From Limisoma sp963590405 (GTDB taxonomy: Bacteria > Bacteroidota > Bacteroidia > Bacteroidales > Muribaculaceae), in assembly GCA_963590405.1 (NCBI GenBank), contig CAVAPE010000029.1:1-26463 (forward strand): a DNA stretch of 26,463 nucleotides, in the 5' to 3' direction. Both the position numbers and the translations under genes were made by a program. This document shows positions 16,261-22,222 of this stretch, piece by piece (within the stretch, counting starts at the first letter, position 1; every line of letters starts with the position of its first letter). The notes under the pieces are model-generated. The model had not been told where the DNA came from, ran no database searches, and worked only from the letters and a program-made list of their open reading frames with translations.

Positions 16261-16872
16261 TTATGAATTTTTGTTTTCCTGTTTGCTTTCGATGGCGGCC
16301 TTAATCTCTGCGGCACGCTCATATTCCTCTTTGCGGATGCTGTCGTCGAGCATGCGCTGAAGTTCTTCGCGCGAGAAGCGCTGGAGGGGTATCTTGGTGA
16401 GGTCAGCAGCGCTGTCGTCGTCATCCCTGACGGCATTGCCCATCTCGTCGGAGATGAAGCCAGTCTCCTTGATGACCGTTGGCGTTGTGTAGATAGGTGA
16501 ATGGGTGCGTATTGCAATGGCGATGGCATCGCTCGTGCGCGAATCGACGATGACCTCGCGGTCGTCCTCCACCATCCTCAATTCCGAATAAAACACGCCT
16601 TTTTCGAACTTGTAAATAAACACCTCTTTCACTCTGATGCCGAAGGCATTGACCGTGGCCTTGAACAAGTCGTGGACCAGCGGTCGCGGTAGGCTTATGT
16701 GCTGCAGATGGGCAGCAATCGACTGCGCCTCGGAAGAGCCTATCACAATGGGCACGCGGTGCGGACCGTCGTTTTCAGCAAGAATCAAGGCGTATGCTCC
16801 CTGCTGAATCTGATTGTCGGTGATGCCCAGCACGCTTACTCTTACTTTGTCTGTATATTCGTCTTCCATCAT
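16261..16872 (-). CDS. Bifunctional nuclease-family (DUF151) protein with UVR domain
   Basis: A 203-residue cytoplasmic protein. The N-terminal two thirds is the bifunctional nuclease (DUF151) fold: VRVSVLGITDNQIQQGAYALIL, VPIVIGSSEAQSIA, RPLVHDLFKATVNAFG, and SRTSDAIAIAIRTHSPIYTT. The C-terminal 35 residues (RFSREELQRMLDDSIRKEEYERAAEIKAAI) form a UVR helical hairpin as in UvrB/UvrC. The reading frame extends upstream into mnmA, but the first of two adjacent ATG codons (16872, 16869) gives a TAATG junction with the mnmA stop and a normal family N-terminus. Known homologues with this layout occur in Bacteroidota; in-vivo function is not established and 'nuclease' comes from plant and archaeal-type homologues. 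Confidence 0.88.
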   Translation of the reverse strand: MMEDEYTDKVRVSVLGITDNQIQQGAYALILAENDGPHRVPIVIGSSEAQSIAAHLQHISLPRPLVHDLFKATVNAFGIRVKEVFIYKFEKGVFYSELRMVEDDREVIVDSRTSDAIAIAIRTHSPIYTTPTVIKETGFISDEMGNAVRDDDDSAADLTKIPLQRFSREELQRMLDDSIRKEEYERAAEIKAAIESKQENKNS

Positions 16873-17951
16873 TACAATTTCACTTTCTGACCCGTAATTA
16901 CACCACTGCCATAGCAAAGATGACCCGTTGCGTCGTAGATTACTGCGAACTGTCCCGGGGCGATACCCTGCACCTTATCCTCCGACTCGATGACATATTC
17001 GCGTCCGCCGAGCGGCACGAAGCGTGCTTTCATAAACACCGGAGTGTGGCGATTCTTGAACATGATGTTTACTGGCTCGGTCTGCCCTTCCCACGGATTG
17101 CCGCTGATGAAGTGCATCTCGTCGATATGAATCGTTTTGCCATACTGCTTGTCGGTGTCGTAGCCGTTGCTCACATAGATTGTGTTGTCGGCAACGTTTT
17201 TCTTCACCACATACCACGGACCGCCGCTCAGCCCAAGACCTTTGCGCTGACCGATGGTGTGGAACCAATAGCCTTTGTGCTCGCCGATTTTCTTGCCTGT
17301 TTCGAGTTCTATGATGTTACCCTTTTTCTCACCGAGATGGCGGCGGATAAAGTCATTGTAGTTGATTTTGCCGAGGAAGCAGATGCCTTGGCTGTCCTTG
17401 CGATAGGCATTCGGCAACTTTGCCTCCTGAGCGATGCGGCGTACCTCCTCCTTCGGAAGCGAACCAATCGGGAACATCAGATGCGAGAGTTGCTCGTAGG
17501 AAATCTGCGCAAGAAAGTCGGTCTGATCCTTAACTGGGTCGACCGCCGTGGCGAGATAGTGCTTACCGTCGATAAAGTCGGTGGTGGCATAATGCCCAGT
17601 GGCCGTCATATCGAAGTCCTTACCCCAACGCTGCTCGAAGTAGCCAAACTTTATCATCTTGTTGCACATCATGTCGGGGTTTGGAGTAAGTCCACTCTTG
17701 ACTGTGCGCAAGGCATACTCCATCACATTGTCCCAATACTCCTGATGCAACGAAACAATTTCGAGAGGCAGACCATAGCGGTGGGCAATGGCTGTGCACA
17801 TCTCAATATCTTCTTCTGCTGAGCAGTCGCCCTCGTCTGTATCCATTCCGATACGGATATAAAACAGGGTCAAGTCGTGGCCTTCCTCCTTGAGTTTGTG
17901 CACCACGACAGCACTGTCGACACCTCCCGAAATCAATGCAGCAATTTTCAT
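16872..17951 (-). CDS. mnmA: tRNA-specific 2-thiouridylase
   Basis: Installs the 2-thio group on U34 of tRNA Lys, Glu and Gln; cytoplasmic ATP-pyrophosphatase-type enzyme of 359 residues. The PP-loop SGGVDSA is at residues 8-14. The catalytic cysteine is Cys96 in NPDMMCNKMIKF and the persulfide-forming cysteine is Cys191 in DSQGICFLG. TATGHYA and the central RKGLGLSGGPWYVV are standard, and the C-terminal beta domain is complete (IAPGQFAVIYD). The stretch YIRIGMDTDEGDCSAEEDIEM replaces the usual N-W-x-D region and looks like a Bacteroidales variety; many genomes of this order have a second MnmA paralogue. It lies 13 bases behind doxX and overlaps the nuclease gene by one base. Confidence 0.95.
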   Translation of the reverse strand: MKIAALISGGVDSAVVVHKLKEEGHDLTLFYIRIGMDTDEGDCSAEEDIEMCTAIAHRYGLPLEIVSLHQEYWDNVMEYALRTVKSGLTPNPDMMCNKMIKFGYFEQRWGKDFDMTATGHYATTDFIDGKHYLATAVDPVKDQTDFLAQISYEQLSHLMFPIGSLPKEEVRRIAQEAKLPNAYRKDSQGICFLGKINYNDFIRRHLGEKKGNIIELETGKKIGEHKGYWFHTIGQRKGLGLSGGPWYVVKKNVADNTIYVSNGYDTDKQYGKTIHIDEMHFISGNPWEGQTEPVNIMFKNRHTPVFMKARFVPLGGREYVIESEDKVQGIAPGQFAVIYDATGHLCYGSGVITGQKVKL

Positions 17952-17964
17952 TTATTCTGTTCTC

Positions 17965-18483
17965 CTAAAAGTTTTTAAGTTCGTTAAGATTGTCCTTATT
18001 TGTGAAATAGAGCGACAACAGATAGTCGACCGACACCTTTCCCGGTCCTGCCAGCAGCACGAACACAAACATGCCCACAAACAGCAGAGGCACATAGCCC
18101 AACTGGAGGCTCGACATCAGTGCCACCTCGTCCATCGGCATATCCACGATGCTTATCATCAATCCGTTGTCGAGAATGTACCACTCGGCAAGTATCATTG
18201 AGACGATAGGCAGGATTACCGACATACGTGTGAGAAACCCAAAAATCAGGAATGCAGAGCACACTATCTCGATGGCAATCATTATGTCGAGTGTCGCCGC
18301 CGAGCCAAGCCCGAACAGGCTGGGAAAATACTTGACAAAAAAGTCATAGTCTGCCAACTGGCGGATGCCGAACTGCATGAACATGATGCCGGCAAAAACG
18401 CGGATGAAGAACCGCGACAAGTTGCCGTAGGTGCGATAGGTCTCGGCAACAAAAATCTTTCTCAGTCGTTTGCGATGTTTCAT
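17965..18483 (-). CDS. DoxX-family inner-membrane protein
   Basis: A 172-residue membrane protein with four predicted spans (about 22-42, 62-84, 88-107, 127-150). The first span RFFIRVFAGIMFMQFGIRQL and the second DIMIAIEIVCSAFLIFGFLTR fit the DoxX/MauE-like family. Members act in membrane redox or electron-carrier systems, but the biochemistry of this branch is unknown. Its start overlaps the stop of the thioredoxin-like gene by four bases (ATGA), so the two products are made together and may act on the same substrate. The basic N-terminus is cytoplasmic. Confidence 0.85.
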   Translation of the reverse strand: MKHRKRLRKIFVAETYRTYGNLSRFFIRVFAGIMFMQFGIRQLADYDFFVKYFPSLFGLGSAATLDIMIAIEIVCSAFLIFGFLTRMSVILPIVSMILAEWYILDNGLMISIVDMPMDEVALMSSLQLGYVPLLFVGMFVFVLLAGPGKVSVDYLLSLYFTNKDNLNELKNF

Positions 18484-19397
18484 TGCTGTTGTTTTTTGGA
18501 TTGTGCAACCGCATCGAAGGCAGCCAACAGGTCGTCGATGCCCACAAACTTGGCTGTTATCTTTTTGTCCTTGTCAAGCACATAGACTGTAGGACGTATG
18601 CGCTGGTCGAACTTGTCGGCAGCGTCGTGAAGGTTTGCCACCTCCCACCCTTCCGGCTCGGAAGCAAGAAGGTTGTCCATCTCGGAATTGTCCACCGAAT
18701 AGACCGACACAATCTTCAAGTTGTCAATCTTTATCAACTCTCCAGCAGAGAGGCTCGCATTAAGGCGCACTTTCCAGATTTTGCAGTCGATATTGTCGGG
18801 AACGTTGAAAAACAGCAATGTCGTTTCGGCATTAAGTCCGTAGAGGCTCGCTGCATTCGATGCCGACTGGCGTAGCGGGAAGTCAACCACCTGTGCACCG
18901 ATGGCAGAACTGGACAGAACGTTGGCGTTGCGCTGAAGCCGTTCTTTCAACTCCTTAGGGGCTTTCTTCGCAGCAACAATATCGTTGACAAAGAAGCCAT
19001 ACACCTCGTCGGAGCAATATTGGCTCAACATGTTGTAGACCTCCGACTGCAGAAGCCCAACCGTAAGGTTCAGGTTGGCTGGATTTTTCACCACGCGGTC
19101 AACATATTTCTTGATTGACTTCTCTACCACAGACTTGTCGGCGACTGCGAAAAACGACAAATAGTCGGTAAACGCATTGTGGAACGCCTCCAAATCAGTG
19201 ATTGAAGTCTTCTCCAAATCGCATTTGTCCCAAAGATGCTCCACCATGTAGTTGGCGCGCATTTCGGGTTTGGTGAGTTTGTCGGGCACCGTGGGGTACT
19301 CAAACAAAGAGGCAGGAGCATTTGCCTCGTCGGCCACGGCTGTCATCGTCGACAACGCGACCAACACAACCGCCGTCAAAAGATTCTTTATTCTCAT
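18480..19397 (-). CDS. DUF5106-like periplasmic protein with degenerate thioredoxin domain
   Basis: A 305-residue secreted protein: signal peptide 1-22 (ending TAVADE, no lipobox), helical N-terminal region about 30-165 resembling DUF5106 proteins of Bacteroidales, then a thioredoxin-like domain from about 165 to the end. In the active-site position, LLFFNVPDNIDCKIWK (194-209), the first cysteine of CxxC is replaced by Asn202 and only Cys205 remains. The cis-proline segment RPTVYVLDKDKK is preserved. The domain therefore cannot work as an ordinary dithiol oxidoreductase; it might bind, or form mixed disulfides through Cys205. First gene of the minus-strand run, with a consensus promoter about 60 bases upstream, and translationally coupled to doxX. 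Family name is my recognition by pattern and could be checked by profile search. Confidence 0.78.
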   Translation of the reverse strand: MRIKNLLTAVVLVALSTMTAVADEANAPASLFEYPTVPDKLTKPEMRANYMVEHLWDKCDLEKTSITDLEAFHNAFTDYLSFFAVADKSVVEKSIKKYVDRVVKNPANLNLTVGLLQSEVYNMLSQYCSDEVYGFFVNDIVAAKKAPKELKERLQRNANVLSSSAIGAQVVDFPLRQSASNAASLYGLNAETTLLFFNVPDNIDCKIWKVRLNASLSAGELIKIDNLKIVSVYSVDNSEMDNLLASEPEGWEVANLHDAADKFDQRIRPTVYVLDKDKKITAKFVGIDDLLAAFDAVAQSKKQQQ

Positions 19398-19427
19398 ATT
19401 TTAATTAAAATATCTTTGCTACAAACC

Positions 19428-19453
19428 GGCATCATCGCCACCCGCAAGATGCC
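19428..19453 (-). promoter_or_regulatory. Hairpin at the 5' end of the minus-strand operon leader
   Basis: GGCATC and GATGCC form a six-base-pair stem with a 14-base loop. Given the promoter at 19459-19489, transcription should start near 19452-19454, putting this hairpin at the very 5' end of the mRNA, where it could protect the transcript. The stem is short. Confidence 0.3.
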
Positions 19454-19458
19454 TTTTA

Positions 19459-19489
19459 CAAAGATAGTGCAAGCCGAGGGAAATGCAAA
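19459..19489 (-). promoter_or_regulatory. Consensus Bacteroidota promoter of the DUF5106-to-ettA run
   Basis: On the minus strand TTTG (19489-19486), an exact 19-base spacer and TATCTTTG (19466-19459) match the TTTG-N19-TAnnTTTG consensus at every defined position. The start site should be near 19452-19454, giving a leader of about 55 bases to the ATG at 19397. The promoter lies in one arm of a palindromic repeat. Confidence 0.75.
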
Positions 19490-19534
19490 ACAAACTTGTT
19501 TGATTTTGCATTTTTCCGAGGCGCAGCCTATCTT
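19461..19534. repeat. Palindromic repeat element, copy 1
   Basis: A 74-base imperfect inverted repeat. Outer arms AAGATAG and CTATCTT, inner arms ATGCAAAA and TTTTGCAT, central CAAAC-TT-GTTTG. It shares its design and many bases with the copy five bases to the right, and carries the promoter of the downstream operon in its left arm. It looks like a REP-like dispersed element rather than a terminator, as it has no T tract. Confidence 0.65.
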
Positions 19535-19539
19535 ATCAA

Positions 19540-19607
19540 AAGATAGTGCAAATCGAGTGCAAAGAAAAGAGCTTGCTCAATTTTCTTTGCCGAGATGCCG
19601 CCATCTT
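19540..19607. repeat. Palindromic repeat element, copy 2
   Basis: A 68-base imperfect inverted repeat. Outer arms AAGATAG and CCATCTT, inner arms CAAAGAAAA and TTTTCTTTG, central GAGC-TT-GCTC. The left arm begins with the same AAGATAGTGCAA as copy 1 and the right half keeps CCGAG and GCC near matching places. The centres differ but compensate, so base pairing is kept while sequence has drifted. Confidence 0.6.
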
Positions 19608-19622
19608 ATCCAAAAACCTAAC

Positions 19623-19657
19623 AAAAAACGTGGCTGCGTCTTGAGGACACAGCCACG
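19623..19657 (-). terminator. Rho-independent terminator of the methylmalonyl-CoA decarboxylase operon
   Basis: On the minus strand a stem of about 12-13 pairs (CGTGGCTGTGTC against GACGCAGCCACG, with one G-U) and a short loop is followed by TTTTTTG. It lies immediately beyond the assembly gap that holds the end of the beta-subunit gene. Confidence 0.85.
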
Positions 19658-19663
19658 GATATG

Positions 19664-19698
19664 NNNNNNNNNNNNNNNNNNNNNNNNNNNNNNNNNNN
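19664..19698. other. Assembly gap of 35 N
   Basis: A run of N interrupts the 3' end of the decarboxylase beta-subunit gene, beside a strong hairpin and a pair of palindromic repeats, sequence likely to break an assembly. The length may be an estimate. At face value it would hold 11 codons and a stop. Confidence 0.98.
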
Positions 19699-20821
19699 CA
19701 GCCGAACCAATCACACCAGCAACATTCGGACCCATGGCGTGCATGAGCAGATAGTTGCTTGAATCGTATTCCAAACCGATGTTGTTTGAGATACGAGCCG
19801 ACATTGGAACGGCTGAAACGCCGGCGTTGCCAATGAGCGGATTGATTTTCTTGCCGTTCGGCAGGAAGAGGTTGAAGAACTTGACAAAGAGCACGCCTGA
19901 TGCAGAAGCGATGATAAACGCCATTGCACCGAGGAAGAAAATCTTCAATGTGTCGAATGTCAAGAATTCAGACGCCTGAGTAGACGCACCTACAGTCAAG
20001 CCGAGAAGCATCACGATGATGTCGTTGAGAGCGTTGCTTGCAGTCTTGGCAAGACGAGTTGTCACACCGCTTTCACGGAGCAAGTTTCCGAAGAAGAGCA
20101 TACCGAGCAACGGAAGTGCAGAAGGCACTACGAAGCAAGTGAGGAGCAAGCCCACAATCGGGAAGATGATTTTCTCGTTTTGCGACACGGCACGCGCCGG
20201 TTTCATCTTGATTACGCGCTCTTTCTTGGTTGTGAGCAATCGCATGATAGGCGGCTGAATCAGTGGCACGAGAGCCATATATGAGTAAGCCGACACCGCA
20301 ATTGCGCCCATTAAGTTAGGAGCCAATTTCGATGAAAGGAAGATAGCCGTAGGACCGTCGGCACCACCGATGATTGCGATGGCACCAGCCTGATCAGGAG
20401 CGAAACCGATGGCCATAGCCACGATGTAGGCGCCAAAGATACCAAACTGGGCGGCAGCACCGATAAGCATCAATTTAGGGTTGGCAATAAGCGCCGAGAA
20501 GTCGGTCATAGCACCGATACCCAAGAAAATCAATGGAGGATACCAGCCTGCGCTCACGCCGTCATACAGGATATTGAGCACTGAGCCCTGCTCATAGATG
20601 CCCACCTCAAGACCTGCATCCAACTTGAATGGGATGTTGCCCACGAGGATACCGAAACCGATTGGCACGAGCAGCAACGGCTCAAAATTCTTCTTTATGG
20701 CAAGCCAGATAAACAGCAAGCCAACAGCAATCATCACGAAATGCTCAGGAGTTGCATTGGCGAAACCTGTGTATTCCCAAAACTGCTGAAAGTTTTTGCT
20801 TAAGAATTCAACTAAATCCAT
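19664..20821 (-). CDS. mmdB: Na+-pumping decarboxylase beta subunit (OadB/MmdB family), 3' end in gap
   Basis: Integral membrane subunit that decarboxylates carboxybiotin and couples the reaction to Na+ export. 374 codons are readable, with about nine to eleven hydrophobic spans. Family motifs: GADGPT near residue 153, in GGADGPTAIFLSSK, with the Asp needed for Na+ transport in OadB; the paired region LLIQPPIMRLLTTKKER; LLGLTVGAS; and GNAGVSAVPMSARISN near the end. The last readable residues MGPNVAGVIGSA are normally followed by some twelve more in this family, which agrees with a stop inside the gap. The frame beyond the gap (down to 19577) reads through the terminator and is not real coding sequence. 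Starts six bases after the biotin carrier gene; last gene of the operon. Confidence 0.93.
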
Positions 20822-20827
20822 AACTTA

Positions 20828-21259
20828 TTATCCCAATACGACCAAGTCTGCGCCTTCGAGCACAGAATCGCCCTTGTTTACACAAATTGATTTAACAACG
20901 CCACCCTTGTCGGCATGGATGTTGTTTTCCATCTTCATAGCCTCAAGCACTACTACAGTGTCGCCAGCAGCAACAGTGTCGCCCACAGCAACCTTAATGT
21001 CGAGGATTACACCTGGAAGCGGAGCCTTTACTGCACCAGCACCGCCAGCAGCGGCTGGCTTAGCAACCACTTTCGCACCTGATTCAGTGCGCGGAGCAGC
21101 AGCCGGCTTCACAGCCTTCACTGGAGTAGGTGCAGCACTTTGCTCAAGTTCTACGGTGTAAGGTGTACCATTGACCGTAACCTCTGCAACATTGTTTTCA
21201 ATGTCGCCTACGGCAACTTTGTATTCTTGTCCGTTGATTTTATACTTATATTCTTTCAT
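20828..21259 (-). CDS. mmdC: Biotin carboxyl carrier subunit of methylmalonyl-CoA decarboxylase
   Basis: A 143-residue carrier that shuttles CO2 on biotin between the carboxyltransferase and the membrane beta subunit. The C-terminal biotinyl domain (about 76-143) has EAMKMEN with the acceptor lysine at residue 109. A flexible Ala/Pro/Lys-rich linker (about 40-78) joins it to a small N-terminal beta domain (KEYKYKINGQEYKVAVGDI). This size and layout are those of the stand-alone carriers of Na+-pumping decarboxylases and of acyl-CoA carboxylases; the operon decides for the former. Lies between the gamma and beta subunit genes. Confidence 0.93.
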   Translation of the reverse strand: MKEYKYKINGQEYKVAVGDIENNVAEVTVNGTPYTVELEQSAAPTPVKAVKPAAAPRTESGAKVVAKPAAAGGAGAVKAPLPGVILDIKVAVGDTVAAGDTVVVLEAMKMENNIHADKGGVVKSICVNKGDSVLEGADLVVLG

Positions 21260-21289
21260 AATTGTTTTTGTGATTTTAATGGAGTTGGA

Positions 21290-22210
21290 TTATTTGTGAG
21301 GCAACTCACGGAGTGAATAAATCTTAGAGTTCCATGGAGAATAAGCGCGTTTCACCTTGTTGATGGTGAGCACGAAGTCCTCCTTGTCGTGCATGTTGAG
21401 ATGCTCGTGAAGAGCCATGCAGATAGCGGCGATTTCTTCGCCAGAGTCGAGACCTGCCATCAAAGGCTTAGTCTCATCGACAGTGCCAGTAACGGCCTGT
21501 TTCTTCTGACGGGCTTTCTTGGCATGGAACAATCCAATTCCTGAGAAACACAAACTGAGGATTATCAAAGAAATGAACACGATAACCATAGCCATGACAG
21601 TCATGCCAAGACCCCACTTGTCGTGGTTCTGGAAGTTCTCGATTTTCTCATTCTTGTCGATAATGATGTTGTTGCTGCTCGGAGTGATGTACTTCTCATT
21701 GCTTCCGTCGCGCACTTCCCATGCCTCAGCATCATTGTCGGCCTTCACACCGTCTTGTTTGCGGGCGAAGGATGCGCTTGCTGGCAAATCTGCAGGAACG
21801 GTCACTTCGTCAATCAAAGTCTTGCCATCGCTGTCGAAGAGGTAAATTTTGTTTTCCTGACCTGCCTTAAGCGAGAAATTGACGTGGAAAGTACCCTTGT
21901 TAGGCTCGTTGTCGCACCAGAAAACCACGTGCTGACGCGGTGGAATTTCGGTGTTTACGTCCATACGAGGAATCGGATATTTTGTCGGGTTTGCATTGTC
22001 GTCGGTCAGATACATACTTGCGATGTCGACCGAGCCAAACGTGGAGTTGAACAATTCAACCCACGCATGATGCATCCCGTAGTCATCTACGTAGTTGCTG
22101 TCGTTTTGCACCATCACCTCGTTGATACACACGCCCTTGCGGCCCTGTGCCGAGATGCCTGCGATGCACAGCGTGCAGAGCAACAGCAGTGTTAAAAATC
22201 TCTTATTCAT
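21290..22210 (-). CDS. oadG: OadG-like gamma subunit with N-terminal lamin-tail domain
   Basis: 306 residues in an unusual arrangement. Signal peptide 1-21 (ISAQ), then a periplasmic lamin-tail (LTD) domain, about 24-150: VCINEVMVQNDSNYVDD, HHAWVELFNS, SVDIASMYLTDD, IPPRQHVVFWCD, HVNFSLKAGQENKIYLFDSDG. A linker leads to one transmembrane helix (199-228, WGLGMTVMAMVIVFISLIIL) and a cytoplasmic tail of about 78 residues ending SPWNSKIYSLRELPHK, the part typical of OadG-type gamma subunits. Gamma subunits assemble the decarboxylase at the membrane; ordinary ones are under 150 residues and have no periplasmic domain. The operon position between mmdA and the biotin carrier supports the gamma role. 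Possible job of the LTD: anchor or partner contact on the periplasmic side; nothing in the sequence proves it. Confidence 0.85.
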   Translation of the reverse strand: MNKRFLTLLLLCTLCIAGISAQGRKGVCINEVMVQNDSNYVDDYGMHHAWVELFNSTFGSVDIASMYLTDDNANPTKYPIPRMDVNTEIPPRQHVVFWCDNEPNKGTFHVNFSLKAGQENKIYLFDSDGKTLIDEVTVPADLPASASFARKQDGVKADNDAEAWEVRDGSNEKYITPSSNNIIIDKNEKIENFQNHDKWGLGMTVMAMVIVFISLIILSLCFSGIGLFHAKKARQKKQAVTGTVDETKPLMAGLDSGEEIAAICMALHEHLNMHDKEDFVLTINKVKRAYSPWNSKIYSLRELPHK

Positions 22211-22222
22211 ACACGTTGACTA

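Noticed and set aside
16873..16917. Upstream extension of the nuclease gene (15 extra residues, MLWQWCNYGSESEIV).
   Set aside because: It would overlap the end of mnmA by 46 bases; the ATG pair at 16872/16869 gives a TAATG junction and a normal N-terminus.
16920..17822. A 300-codon plus-strand frame antisense to mnmA.
   Set aside because: It mirrors mnmA; the translation has no motif and the minus-strand product is unmistakable.
19461..19607. Palindromic pair considered as a two-repeat CRISPR array or IS ends.
   Set aside because: The units are themselves palindromic, diverged and only five bases apart, with no spacers, no cas genes and no transposase between or beside them.
19577..19663. 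Apparent C-terminal extension of the beta subunit beyond the gap.
   Set aside because: It translates the terminator hairpin and following intergenic bases; the family ends about twelve residues after GVIGSA, so the stop belongs in the gap.
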